Shown: piece after piece, positions 26,769 to 36,062 of the stretch
How the letters are laid out: each line of letters opens with the position of its first letter
Numbering within the stretch: the stretch's first letter is position 1
Assembly: GCA_027483665.1 (NCBI GenBank)
Contig: JAIXUC010000002.1
Location: 86,174-150,173 of the forward strand
Reading direction: 5' to 3'
Length of the DNA: 64,000 nucleotides
Source of the DNA: Comamonadaceae bacterium
Lineage (GTDB): Bacteria > Pseudomonadota > Gammaproteobacteria > Burkholderiales > Burkholderiaceae_C
Program-made: the position numbers and the translations under genes
The notes under the pieces: generated by a model
Told to the model about the DNA's origin: nothing
The model's database searches: none
Seen by the model: the letters and a program-made list of their open reading frames with translations, nothing else

Positions 26769-29700
26769 ATGCCCAGCCAGAACACCGGTGCGTCGCCCGA
26801 CCTCGATTTGTCCAGCAACGACTTAGGGCCGTTGGCCTGGGTGATGGACGAGCTGCGCAAGTCGCTCGACAGCGCAGTCAAAGCTTTCCGCCGCTTTGTG
26901 CGTGACGCCGAGGCAGCGCGAGGCACCGACCTCGAAAACGTCGATGCCAGCCAGTTGCGCATCGCGCGCCAACAGCTCTATCAAGGTGTGGGTGCTTTGG
27001 AGATGGTGGGTCAATCGGCTCCAGCTTTGATGCTGAGGGCCTTGGAGGCACTGGCACAAAAGTTCATTGCGCGTCCCGAACTGTGCAGCGCCGAGGCCGT
27101 GGCCAAGGTCGAACGTGCCGGCTTTGCTTTGGTGGAATACCTCGAAGGCGTCATTGCCGGTCGGCCAGTGTCTGCGGTGGGCCTCTTTTCTCAGTACCGA
27201 GACGTGCAGGCGCTGGCCGGCGCAGATCGGGTGCACCCAGCCGATTTGTGGTCGCAAGAATGGCGGTGGATCGATGCTGGCTTGCAATCTGCCCTCACCC
27301 CTGTTGCCTATGACCTATCCATCCGTAAAAAGATGGACCTCGACGTGCTGCGTTTGTTCAAGTTGGGCGACACCAGCGCTGCGGTACGCCTGAGTGAGAT
27401 GTGTGTGGGTATGTCTTTGGCGCAAGACGCCGTGCAGCCCAAGGTGTTTTGGCAATTGGCAGCAGGCGTGTTTGAAGCCTTGGCCAGTGGGTTGTGGCCA
27501 TTGGACTTGTACGCCAAGCGAGCGGTGTCGCGCGTTTTGCTTCAGTACAGCACCTTGGCCCGTGGCGAGGTGGCTGTTTCTGACCGTCTTGGGCGTGACC
27601 TGCTGTTCTTCTGTGCCCAGTCCGTGCCCTTGAGCCCGTTGGACTCCTCGCCGCTGCACGCCGTCCGACTGGCCTACGGCCTGGCCAGGCATCGGCCCGT
27701 GGCTTACGAAGAGCCGCAGTTCGGTCGCTTCGATCCGGCGGTGGTGGCGCAAGCGCGCAAGCGCATCGTGTCGGCAAAAGAAGCTTGGTCGGCTCTATCG
27801 GGCGGCGATGTGGGCAAGATCAAGGCCGCCACTGACGCGTTCAGCCTGGTCGGAGATTCACTGCTGCGCCTCCATCCCGACAGCAAGCCCTTGGCGCAAG
27901 CCCTCAGTGCGGCCATGCAAGACACGCAAGCGGCCAATGCTGTGCCGCCCACCGGTCTGGCCATGGAAGTGGCGACGTCCATGCTTTATCTCGAGGCAGT
28001 CTTTGCGGATTTGGACCTGGCTGACTCTCAGTTGACGGCGCGCATGATGCGATTGGCCGAACGCTTGCAGCGTGCCCGGCAAGGCGGTGAGCCGGAGGCG
28101 CTGGACGCCTGGATGGAGGAGCTCTACCGCCAGGTCAGCGACCGCCAGACCATGGGCAGCGTGGTCGGCGAGTTGCGCGCCGCCATGCACGAGCTCGAAA
28201 AGTCGCTCGACACCTTCTTCCGCGACCCTGGCAACAAGACCTCGTTGCGCGATGTGCCCAGCCAGTTGGCGCAAATGCGCGGTGTGTTGTCGGTGCTGGG
28301 CCTGGACCAGGCTTCCACGGCCGTTCAGTCGATGCGCGACCGCGTCGAAGGTTTGCTGGTGACCGAGATCAATGTCGAGCAGGCGCGGGCCACGGGCACC
28401 TTTGAGAAGTTGGGCAACAGCCTGGGTGCTCTGGGCTTCATGATCGACATGCTCAACTACCAGCCCGCATTGGCGCGCAAGTTGTTTGTTTTTGATGAAG
28501 AAGCAGACGAACTTAAACCCCTCATGGGGCGTGCTTCAGACGCGCACACGGACGCGGTCTCGGCGGTCACGATCAGTAAAGACCTGCTGGAGACCGCTGA
28601 TCAGGCCGGCAGCCAGCGAGCCATCACTGAGCAGTTAGACACTTTGGCCATCCATGCAGCACTGGCCGAGCAAAACGAGTTGGCGCGCGCTGCGCGGGCG
28701 GCTTCACTGACGGCCACGCAGCAAGGCGCCAGTGCTGCTGTTCTTGGACTGGCCTCTGCGTTTCAGGCTGTCGCCCCGCCGCCGCTGGACAGCGGCATGC
28801 AAGCGCTGGACTTGGACGAAGACGACCTGCGTGGCATCTTCCTGGACGAAGTTCGGGAGGTGGTGGCGACAGCAACCCAGGCGCTGACAGAGCTTGCGCA
28901 AGACCCCGCCAATCTGGCGGTTCAAGCCACACTGCGCCGGGCCTACCACACGCTCAAAGGCAGCTCTCGCATGGTGGGTCTAGAGACCTTCGGAGACGCG
29001 GCGTGGGCGCTGGAGCAAGTCTTCAACGCATGGTTGCCAGAGCAAAAACCTGCAACACCTGAACTTTGCGAGTTGGCCAACAGCACCATGGCTGCGTTTG
29101 GTCGTTGGGTAGAAGACCTTGCCCTTGACCAGGCCGAAGGCTGGACAGCAGCGCCCTTTCAGGCTGCTGCACTGGCGTTCCGCGAGGGCAGGCCCTTGCC
29201 GTCCCTTGGCGGCCCTGTGCTGCCTGAGACTGACCGCGGGTTGGTCGCTACCGCGCCACCGGCCACCCCTGTTTCGCAGCAACCGCTGGACGCAGCGGCC
29301 GAGCGCGCAGCGCAGTTGGCGCAGCTCAATGCCTTGTTCGAAGCCGACAGCGGCATGCGCGGCCGCGCTGGGTCTGATGGTGTGCCGTCTTGGGAAAGCA
29401 CCGAGGTCGCGTCGCTCGACGGCTTGGCCGTTGCCGAAGCGGGCAGCGATGCAGACCAAACACGCCTGTTGGCCGAGTTTTCCGACACCGAATTGCAATT
29501 TGTGCCGAGCGTCTACCCCGAGGACAACGGCGCATCGTCCAACGCTGCCACCCAACTGATGCCCATCCGCGACATCGATTTTGAAAGTTTGGCGCGTGTG
29601 TCCGGTAACGCCTCCGCATCCAGCGCCACAAGCGCCACAAGCGCCACAAGCGCCACAAGCCCGGATGAGGGCAACAGCTTGCAGACCTCACTGCAAGACC

Positions 29701-32700
29701 TGGCTGCGCTGGACCAAATTCTGGAAGACAGCCGCGCGGGGCTATTGGACGCATCGGCTGATGTTGCTGCGCCCTACAGCCCGACCGAGTTTGCTGCAGC
29801 CCCCGACTTCGCGGCCACGGATATCAACGCATTCTTGGTCGATCAGCCGCACTTTGTCGAGTCTGTCCCGCTGCTTGGCGATGCGGAATTTGACTTTGAC
29901 GCCTTGGGGCAGCGCAATGGCCCATTGGCCGACGCTTCCAACTCGAAACTGCCTGAACCAGTGCCCACTGAAGCTGGCTCGCCGAGCGATGCTGCGTCAC
30001 AGCATGCAGACGCAGAAGACCAAGTCAAGGTCATTGGTGACTTGCGAATCGGCATCGCGCTCTACAACGTTTACCTGAACGAAGCCGATGAGTGGTCTCG
30101 CCGGTTGGTGACGGACTTGGGTGAGTGGTCGCTCGAGCTTCACGAGCCCGTGCCGGACTCCGCCGTTGCCACCTCGCATTCTTTGGCTGGCGCGTCGGCC
30201 ACTGTCGGGTTTGGTGCTTTGTCTGGATTGGCCCGAGCACTGGAGCACGCGCTGCTGCACGTACAACGTCAAGCCCAAGGTTTGCCGCAGCAAGCCACCG
30301 TGTTCATGCAGGCCGCCGATGACATTCGCCACCTGCTGCACCAGTTCGCTGCTGGTTTCCTGAAGGAGCCGTCGGAAGGTCTGATCGAAGCGTTGAAGGC
30401 CATCGAAGACAGCGCCATCGTCGAAGCAACCGATACAGCCTCTGAAGCGCTAGAGATGAACTTGGTGGCACCGGCTGCCTCCGTGATCACCACAGAGCGG
30501 CACCTCGAAGAAGAGTTCGACGTGCAGGACGCGCTCGACCCTGACCTGCTGCCGGTGTTCGAAGACGAAGCCCGCGAACTGTTGCCCCAGTTGGCCAGTG
30601 CCATGCGCCAGTGGGTGGGTCGCCCAGACAACCAAGGGGCGCGTGCCGAGGTGTTGCGCAACCTGCACACCCTCAAGGGCAGCGCTCGGCTGGCTGGTGC
30701 ATTGCGCCTTGGTGAGCTGGCACACCGCATGGAATCAGCCATCGAAAGCCTGGACCATGAAGGTTTGCAAGCGCAGCAGATCGAACCCTTGCTGGGGCGG
30801 GTGGACCAGATCAACGGGGCTTTCGAAGCACTCGGCGAAGTCGACCTGGCGGCGGCAGCACTCCAGCCAGTCGAAATGGCCGCACCGCGCGCTGAAGCGG
30901 GCACTTTCAGTCAGGCAGACTCTGGCGCGGGTTTTGCGCCAGCCTCAACCACACAGCCAAGCCTGAGCGACACCAGTGCTGCAGCCAACGCCGCTTTGCT
31001 CGATGCAGCTGCGCGCGGTACGCAGGGGATGGACGGCCTGGCATTGGTTGGCGCACCGCCCTTCAAACCCATGCCCAACGCGGCGATGTCCACTGTTACG
31101 CCAGCGCGTGGAGCTGGTGCTGGCGTGCAAGCCGTGCGGGTGCGGGCTCAGTTGCTCGATCGCTTGGTCAACCAGGCTGGCGAAGTCATGATGACGCGCG
31201 GCAGGCTCCAGGCGGGAATGGGTCAGTTGCGTGGCTCGCTCACCGACCTGACAGGCAACTTGGACCGGCTGCGCGAGCAGCTACGCGATGTTGAGCTGCA
31301 GGCCGAGACCCAAATGCAGTCGCGATTGGCGCAATCCAAGGAAAACGCGGCTGGCTTTGACCCGCTGGAGTTCGACCGCTTCACGCGCATGCAAGAACTC
31401 ACGCGCATGATGGCGGAGTCAGTCAACGACGTGGCCACGGTTCAGCGCACCTTGCAACGTGCCGTGGAAAGCACCGAAGACAACTTGGTGGCGCAAGGCC
31501 GTCAAGCGCGTGAGCTGCAGCGTGACCTGCTGAAGACGCGCATGGTGGAGTTCGAAGGCATCTCCGAGCGCCTGTACCGCGTGGTGCGCCAAGCTGCCAA
31601 AGACGCGGCCAAGCAGGTGCGTCTGGATATCGCTGGCGGCTCCATTGAAATCGACCGAGGCGTGTTGGAGCGCATGACGCCAGCATTCGAGCATTTGCTG
31701 CGCAATTGCGTGGCGCACGGCATCGAGGCCGCGCAGCAGCGGGTCTCCGTTGGCAAGGACAGCACGGGCCTGATCTCGATTGCTGTGCAGCAAGACGGCA
31801 ACGACGTGTCGGTGCGCTTCCGCGACGACGGCGCTGGCCTGAACCTGACCCGCATCCGCGATAAAGCCGTGGCTCAGGGTCTGGTTCCGGCCGACCAAGC
31901 CATTTCAGACGAAGAAGCAGCTCAGCTGATCTTCATGCCCGGCTTCTCTACAGCCAGCGAAGTCACCGAACTGGCTGGCCGAGGCATTGGCATGGACGTG
32001 GTGCGCTCCGAGGTGAATGCGCTGGGTGGGCGCATCGAAACCCAGACCGTCGCCGGGCAGGGCACGGAGTTCCGCCTCATCTTGCCCCTCACAACGGCGG
32101 TGACGCAGGTGGTGATGGTGCGGTCGGGCAACTTGTCGTTCGGCGTGCCCGCCAACTTGGTCGAGGTGGTGCGCCGTGTGCCCGAAACAGAGCTGGCGCG
32201 CTCTTACAGCAGCCACACCTTCGATGACGGTATCGAGCAAATTCCCTTTTTCTGGAGCGGTGCGCTTTTGCAGGCTTCGGCGCGCAGTACACAGCCGCCA
32301 ACCAGAACGACACCCGTCGCTATCTTCAGAAGCGCAGCGCAACGCGTGGCTGTGCATATCGATGAAGTGCTGGGTAACCAGGAAGTGGTGGTCAAAAACC
32401 TGGGTCAGCAGTTGTCACGCCTGCCAGGACTGACCGGTATGTCGGTGCTGACCTCGGGTGCTGTCGTGCTGATCTACAACCCGGTCGCGCTGGCCACGGT
32501 GTATGGCGAGTCGGCGCAGCAGCTGTTCGATCAGCCGGTGGTCGAGACTGCAGGTTCAGACGCAGGCACTCCGGTGGCAGAACTGGCACCCCAGGTGCCG
32601 CTGGTGTTGGTGGTCGATGACTCCATCACTGTGCGGCGCGTGACGCAGCGCTTCTTGCAGCGCGAGGGCTATCGGGTGGTGATGGCAGCCGACGGCTTGC

Positions 32701-32975
32701 AGGCACTGGAGCGGCTGCAAGAAGAGCGGCCTCAAGTGGTGCTGTCAGACATTGAAATGCCCCGCATGGACGGTTTCGATTTGGTGCGCAACATCCGGGC
32801 CGATGAGCGTCTGAAAGACCTGCCAGTGATCATGATCACCTCGCGCATCGCCGAAAAGCACCGCGAGCACGCCAAGGCCTTGGGCGTGGATCACTATCTG
32901 GGCAAGCCCTATTCCGAGGAAGATCTGCTGCGCTTGGTCCGGCACTACTGCGCTGATTTTTTCACGACCGCATAA
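26769..32975 (+). CDS. pilL: Hybrid histidine kinase PilL/ChpA of the type IV pilus chemosensory system
   Basis: 2068 aa from ATG 26769, chosen because a GAAGG site lies 6 nt upstream. A TTG at 26739 would add ten residues. The N-terminal ~700 residues are helical Hpt-like modules. Visible phosphotransfer sites are His727 (AYHTLKGSSR), His1137 (SHSLAGAS) and His1300 (LHTLKGSARL). The kinase core has a CheA-type dimerisation helix pair (~1460), HLLRNCVAHGIE, RDDGAGLN and GRGIGMDVVR. A CheW-like domain and a C-terminal receiver (Asp1994 in LSDIEMPRMDG) complete it. A 9-bp tandem repeat lies inside. The 3' end overlaps the convergent photolyase gene by 31 nt. Confidence 0.93.
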   Translation: MPSQNTGASPDLDLSSNDLGPLAWVMDELRKSLDSAVKAFRRFVRDAEAARGTDLENVDASQLRIARQQLYQGVGALEMVGQSAPALMLRALEALAQKFIARPELCSAEAVAKVERAGFALVEYLEGVIAGRPVSAVGLFSQYRDVQALAGADRVHPADLWSQEWRWIDAGLQSALTPVAYDLSIRKKMDLDVLRLFKLGDTSAAVRLSEMCVGMSLAQDAVQPKVFWQLAAGVFEALASGLWPLDLYAKRAVSRVLLQYSTLARGEVAVSDRLGRDLLFFCAQSVPLSPLDSSPLHAVRLAYGLARHRPVAYEEPQFGRFDPAVVAQARKRIVSAKEAWSALSGGDVGKIKAATDAFSLVGDSLLRLHPDSKPLAQALSAAMQDTQAANAVPPTGLAMEVATSMLYLEAVFADLDLADSQLTARMMRLAERLQRARQGGEPEALDAWMEELYRQVSDRQTMGSVVGELRAAMHELEKSLDTFFRDPGNKTSLRDVPSQLAQMRGVLSVLGLDQASTAVQSMRDRVEGLLVTEINVEQARATGTFEKLGNSLGALGFMIDMLNYQPALARKLFVFDEEADELKPLMGRASDAHTDAVSAVTISKDLLETADQAGSQRAITEQLDTLAIHAALAEQNELARAARAASLTATQQGASAAVLGLASAFQAVAPPPLDSGMQALDLDEDDLRGIFLDEVREVVATATQALTELAQDPANLAVQATLRRAYHTLKGSSRMVGLETFGDAAWALEQVFNAWLPEQKPATPELCELANSTMAAFGRWVEDLALDQAEGWTAAPFQAAALAFREGRPLPSLGGPVLPETDRGLVATAPPATPVSQQPLDAAAERAAQLAQLNALFEADSGMRGRAGSDGVPSWESTEVASLDGLAVAEAGSDADQTRLLAEFSDTELQFVPSVYPEDNGASSNAATQLMPIRDIDFESLARVSGNASASSATSATSATSATSPDEGNSLQTSLQDLAALDQILEDSRAGLLDASADVAAPYSPTEFAAAPDFAATDINAFLVDQPHFVESVPLLGDAEFDFDALGQRNGPLADASNSKLPEPVPTEAGSPSDAASQHADAEDQVKVIGDLRIGIALYNVYLNEADEWSRRLVTDLGEWSLELHEPVPDSAVATSHSLAGASATVGFGALSGLARALEHALLHVQRQAQGLPQQATVFMQAADDIRHLLHQFAAGFLKEPSEGLIEALKAIEDSAIVEATDTASEALEMNLVAPAASVITTERHLEEEFDVQDALDPDLLPVFEDEARELLPQLASAMRQWVGRPDNQGARAEVLRNLHTLKGSARLAGALRLGELAHRMESAIESLDHEGLQAQQIEPLLGRVDQINGAFEALGEVDLAAAALQPVEMAAPRAEAGTFSQADSGAGFAPASTTQPSLSDTSAAANAALLDAAARGTQGMDGLALVGAPPFKPMPNAAMSTVTPARGAGAGVQAVRVRAQLLDRLVNQAGEVMMTRGRLQAGMGQLRGSLTDLTGNLDRLREQLRDVELQAETQMQSRLAQSKENAAGFDPLEFDRFTRMQELTRMMAESVNDVATVQRTLQRAVESTEDNLVAQGRQARELQRDLLKTRMVEFEGISERLYRVVRQAAKDAAKQVRLDIAGGSIEIDRGVLERMTPAFEHLLRNCVAHGIEAAQQRVSVGKDSTGLISIAVQQDGNDVSVRFRDDGAGLNLTRIRDKAVAQGLVPADQAISDEEAAQLIFMPGFSTASEVTELAGRGIGMDVVRSEVNALGGRIETQTVAGQGTEFRLILPLTTAVTQVVMVRSGNLSFGVPANLVEVVRRVPETELARSYSSHTFDDGIEQIPFFWSGALLQASARSTQPPTRTTPVAIFRSAAQRVAVHIDEVLGNQEVVVKNLGQQLSRLPGLTGMSVLTSGAVVLIYNPVALATVYGESAQQLFDQPVVETAGSDAGTPVAELAPQVPLVLVVDDSITVRRVTQRFLQREGYRVVMAADGLQALERLQEERPQVVLSDIEMPRMDGFDLVRNIRADERLKDLPVIMITSRIAEKHREHAKALGVDHYLGKPYSEEDLLRLVRHYCADFFTTA
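29622..29657 (+). repeat. 9-bp tandem repeat x4 within pilL
   Basis: Four perfect copies of AGCGCCACA encode a Ser-Ala-Thr repeat in a low-complexity linker between Hpt modules. The unit is a multiple of three, so copy-number change would alter linker length but not the frame. Confidence 0.9.
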
Positions 32976-34477
32976 CGAGCCAAGGTTCGCTCACGCGCTT
33001 GTGCATGGTCGACGATGGGCAGCGGGTAGTCGGTGCCCAACCGCAGGTCAGAAGCCGTCAGATCCACCGGGCGAGCCAGCCAAGGCGCGTGCAGTGCAGA
33101 GTCGGGCAGGGCGCTCAGTTGCGGCAGGTAGCGGCGAATGAACTTGCCTTGAGCGTCGAACTTCTCGCTCTGGCTGCTGGGGTTGAAGATGCGAAAGTAA
33201 GGTTGGGCATCGCACCCGCTGGACGCGGCCCACTGCCAGCCGCCGTTGTTGGCCGACAGGTCGAAGTCAATCAACTGCTCTGCGAAGTAACGCTCGCCCC
33301 AGCGCCAGTCGAGCCCCAAGTCCTTTACCAAGAAGCTGGCAACCACCATGCGCAGCCGGTTGTGCATGTAGCCGCTGTGGTTGATTTGCGCCATCGCAGC
33401 ATCTATCAAGGGGTAGCCGGTACGGCCTTCGCACCAAGCGGCCAACAAGGCTTGCGCCTCGTCGCCGCTTTCCCATTGAATGGCTTCGTAAGCCGGCTTG
33501 AAGCTGCTGTGGGCCGCATGCGGGAAGTTGGCCAATATCTGTGCATAGAAGTCGCGCCAGATCAATTCCGACAGCCACACCTGGGCTCCTGCGCTGCCTT
33601 GGGTCATGCGCGCATGGGCAGCGCGTGCCAACTCGCGAATGGAGACGGTGCCAAAGCGCAAATGCACGCTCAGGTAGCTGGGCCCTTTGATGGCTGGAAA
33701 ATCGCGCTGCTCGTCGTAGCGGTCCATGCGCTCCAAAAAATCTTCAAACAAGGCCTGGCCGCCTTGCATCCCGGGCTGTACCCCCAACTGCGCCAAGTTA
33801 CTCTGCTCGAAGCCCATGTCGGCCAGTGAGGGCACGGGCTGTCGCAGTCCCTCGGGCACCTTGGCCAGCGCATCGGCAAAAGGTGCCACCGGCCAAGCGG
33901 ACAGGTAAGACTCGTTGACCTTGCGCAGCCATGCGTTTTTGTAGGGCGTGAAAACCGTGAAGGCTTGGCCCGCTTGGGTAAGCACTTCTTGCCGCTCGAA
34001 CACCACGTGGTCTTTCATGGTGTGCAGGGCGATGCCAGTTGCTGCTAGGGCCTCCCGAACGCCGGCATCGCGCGCCAGTGCGGTCGGCTCGTCATCGTGG
34101 CTGGCGTACACCGCATCGACTGCCAGCGCATGGGCCAGCCCGACGATTTCCTCGCGTGCGAATCCGTGACGAACGATCAGCCCAACCCCTGGACGATCGC
34201 CGCCGAGTTGGCGCAAACCAGCGTCCACTTGCAGCAACGACTCTCGAATGAACTCAACCCGCCGGTCTCGTCTGGGCAGAGGGTCCAGGATGTTGCGGTC
34301 AAAGACAAAGGCCACCCACACTTGGGCGTGGCGGCTCAGGGCCTGGTGCAGTGCGGCGTGGTCGTGGCAGCGCAGGTCACGGCGCAACCAAACCAGAGCC
34401 CTGCCCTGGCGGGAGAGTGCAACGTTTGCCGCCGACGTTGCGTTCGGCGCAGAGGCCGCCGCTAGAATTTGACCCAT
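32945..34477 (-). CDS. phrB: Deoxyribodipyrimidine photolyase/cryptochrome family
   Basis: 510 aa from ATG 34477. Longer in-frame starts would run into yqgE. The N-terminal alpha/beta domain (LVWLRRDLRCHDHAALHQAL) is followed by the FAD-binding domain with SYLSVHLRFGTVSIRELAR, WLSELIWRDFYAQIL, GRTGYPLIDAAMAQIN and SGYMHNRLRMVVASFLVKDL. The segment WQWAASSGCDAQPYFRIFNP is typical of class I CPD photolyases. It repairs UV-induced cyclobutane dimers using blue light. The start codon overlaps that of the divergent yqgE gene, and the 3' end overlaps pilL. Confidence 0.93.
   Translation of the reverse strand: MGQILAAASAPNATSAANVALSRQGRALVWLRRDLRCHDHAALHQALSRHAQVWVAFVFDRNILDPLPRRDRRVEFIRESLLQVDAGLRQLGGDRPGVGLIVRHGFAREEIVGLAHALAVDAVYASHDDEPTALARDAGVREALAATGIALHTMKDHVVFERQEVLTQAGQAFTVFTPYKNAWLRKVNESYLSAWPVAPFADALAKVPEGLRQPVPSLADMGFEQSNLAQLGVQPGMQGGQALFEDFLERMDRYDEQRDFPAIKGPSYLSVHLRFGTVSIRELARAAHARMTQGSAGAQVWLSELIWRDFYAQILANFPHAAHSSFKPAYEAIQWESGDEAQALLAAWCEGRTGYPLIDAAMAQINHSGYMHNRLRMVVASFLVKDLGLDWRWGERYFAEQLIDFDLSANNGGWQWAASSGCDAQPYFRIFNPSSQSEKFDAQGKFIRRYLPQLSALPDSALHAPWLARPVDLTASDLRLGTDYPLPIVDHAQARERTLARYAVVKKSAQ
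34463..34468 (+). promoter_or_regulatory. Candidate -10 box of the yqgE-ruvX-pyr operon
   Basis: TAGAAT ends 7 nt upstream of the yqgE ATG and lies inside the photolyase coding sequence. Its use would predict a leaderless or near-leaderless yqgE mRNA. A TTGCGT lies 19 bp upstream as a poor -35. Confidence 0.35.
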
Positions 34478-35090
34478 GGCTTCAGATTCTGCCCGCATGA
34501 ACCTGACGCACCACTTCCTGATCGCCATGCCGGGGTTGGAAGATGAGGTTTTCCAGCGCAGCGTCATCTACCTGTGCGAGCACTCCGAACGCGGTGCTTT
34601 GGGGCTGGTCATCAACAAGGCCACCGACATGGACTTGCAAAGCCTGTTCGAGAAAGTCGACCTCCCGCTGGGGCGGGCCGACCTGCGCAACACCCCCGTG
34701 TTGCAGGGCGGGCCGGTGCAGACCGAGCGCGGTTTTGTTCTTCATGAGCCCTTCATCCATCTTTCTCAGGACAGCACGGTACCCGCTGAACTGGAGTCGG
34801 TTTACGCGTCCACGCTCATGATTCCTGGCGGTCTGGGCATGACCACTTCCAAAGACGTGCTCGAGGCACTGTCGACAGGCGCTGGCCCGCGCAAGGTCGT
34901 CATCAGTCTGGGCTACTCGGCTTGGGGTGAGGGTCAACTGGAGTCCGAATTGGGGGAGAACGTGTGGCTGACTGTGGCAGCAGACCCCGACATCATTTTT
35001 GCGACGCCGCTGGAGCAGCGTTACGACCGAGCGCTTGCTTTGCTCGGTCTGCAAGCCTGGATGTTGTCGCCCGATGTGGGGCATGGCTGA
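34476..35090 (+). CDS. algH: YqgE/AlgH family protein
   Basis: 204 aa. Family motifs are NLTHHFLIAMPGLEDEVF, LGLVINKATDMDL, VLQGGPVQTERGFVLH and GYSAWGEGQLESEL. The structure is known in the family but the activity is not. In Pseudomonas the homologue affects alginate production. A second ATG (MNLTHH) seven codons in could be the true start. It heads a five- to six-gene operon with ruvX, pyrR, pyrB, pyrC' and plsC. Its ATG overlaps the ATG of the divergent photolyase gene. Confidence 0.92.
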   Translation: MASDSARMNLTHHFLIAMPGLEDEVFQRSVIYLCEHSERGALGLVINKATDMDLQSLFEKVDLPLGRADLRNTPVLQGGPVQTERGFVLHEPFIHLSQDSTVPAELESVYASTLMIPGGLGMTTSKDVLEALSTGAGPRKVVISLGYSAWGEGQLESELGENVWLTVAADPDIIFATPLEQRYDRALALLGLQAWMLSPDVGHG

Positions 35091-35510
35091 ATGACCGAGG
35101 CAAGCGCGGTCCCCGAGCGCCTGCAAACCTTCATGGCTTTCGATTTTGGCGCTCGCCGCACGGGTGTGGCCGTGGGCAACCGCCTGCTCCGACAGGCGCA
35201 GCCTCAGGGCACCATCCGGGCCGATTCCGCAGCTGCACGTTTCGACCAGGTGGCCCGCCACATCCGCGACTGGCAGCCCGATGCGCTGGTGGTCGGCGTC
35301 CCGTTTCACCCCGATGGCCAGGCCCACGAGAACACCGCGCTGGCTCAGCGGTTTGCACGCCAACTGCAAGGGCGGTTTGGTCTGCCTGTGTTCGAAGTGG
35401 ATGAGCGCTACACCACCACTGAAGCACGCTCGAGCGGAGCCAGCGAGGCCTCGCTCGATGCAGCAGCAGCGGCTGTCATCCTCGATCAGTTCTTGAGGAG
35501 TCTTCCTTGA
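35091..35510 (+). CDS. ruvX: Holliday junction resolvase-like protein RuvX/YqgF
   Basis: 139 aa. The RNase H-like fold is shown by FMAFDFGARRTGVAVGN (first Asp), LVVGVPFHPDGQ, EVDERYTTTEA and a C-terminal SLDAAAAAVILDQFL (last Asp). The family acts in 16S rRNA 5'-end processing and may resolve junctions. The start abuts the yqgE stop with no gap. The stop overlaps the TTG start of pyrR (TTGA). Confidence 0.92.
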   Translation: MTEASAVPERLQTFMAFDFGARRTGVAVGNRLLRQAQPQGTIRADSAAARFDQVARHIRDWQPDALVVGVPFHPDGQAHENTALAQRFARQLQGRFGLPVFEVDERYTTTEARSSGASEASLDAAAAAVILDQFLRSLP

Positions 35511-36061
35511 ATCCATTGCCGACCACCCCACCAACTGCGCCGGCCACATCGCTGCCCCCCGCACCCGGCGCGTTGGTGCTCGATGCCGAGGCGCTGTATG
35601 CCGAGCTGCTGCGCGGTGTACGCGCTTTGCTGTCCCCCGACACCCGCTTGGTAGGCGTCGCTTCGGGCGGCGTTTGGCTGGCGCAACGCCTTCAGGCAGA
35701 CCTGGGGCTGACAGGGGCGAGTGGCGTTATCTCTTCTGCCATGCACCGGGACGACTTTGCGCGCCGTGGTCTGGCGGCATCTGCTCAGACGCGCCTGCCC
35801 TTCGAGGTGACTGGTGCCGACATCGTCTTGCTCGATGACGTGCTCTACACCGGGCGCACCATTCGCGCCGTGGTCAACGAGCTGTTCGACTTCGGTCGCC
35901 CGGCCCGCGTGCGATTAGGCGTTCTGGTGGACCGGGGCGGGCGCGAGCTGCCCGTGCAGGCCGATTTCGCAGCAGCGCGTGTCTGGCTGCCGGCAGACCA
36001 AAGCCTGTCCCTGGCGCTTGACGCGCAAGAGCGGCTGCACTTTGAAGTGGAGGCCTGCTGA
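35507..36061 (+). CDS. pyrR: PyrR bifunctional regulator/uracil phosphoribosyltransferase
   Basis: 184 aa from a TTG start supported by an ideal GAGGAG ribosome site six bases upstream and a 4-nt overlap with ruvX. The PRPP-binding loop [17 protein letters not shown] is intact, and [14 protein letters not shown] forms the phosphate-binding loop. A Pro/Ala-rich N-terminal tail of about 18 residues precedes the fold. In Gram-positives PyrR is an RNA-binding attenuator. In proteobacterial pyrR-pyrB-pyrC' operons its regulatory role is less clear. It ends one base before the pyrB ATG. Confidence 0.92.
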   Translation: MNPLPTTPPTAPATSLPPAPGALVLDAEALYAELLRGVRALLSPDTRLVGVASGGVWLAQRLQADLGLTGASGVISSAMHRDDFARRGLAASAQTRLPFEVTGADIVLLDDVLYTGRTIRAVVNELFDFGRPARVRLGVLVDRGGRELPVQADFAAARVWLPADQSLSLALDAQERLHFEVEAC

Positions 36062-36062
36062 C

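Noticed and set aside
29622..29657. Tandem units as a CRISPR array
   Set aside because: The 9-bp units have no spacers and lie inside pilL. No cas genes are present in the window.
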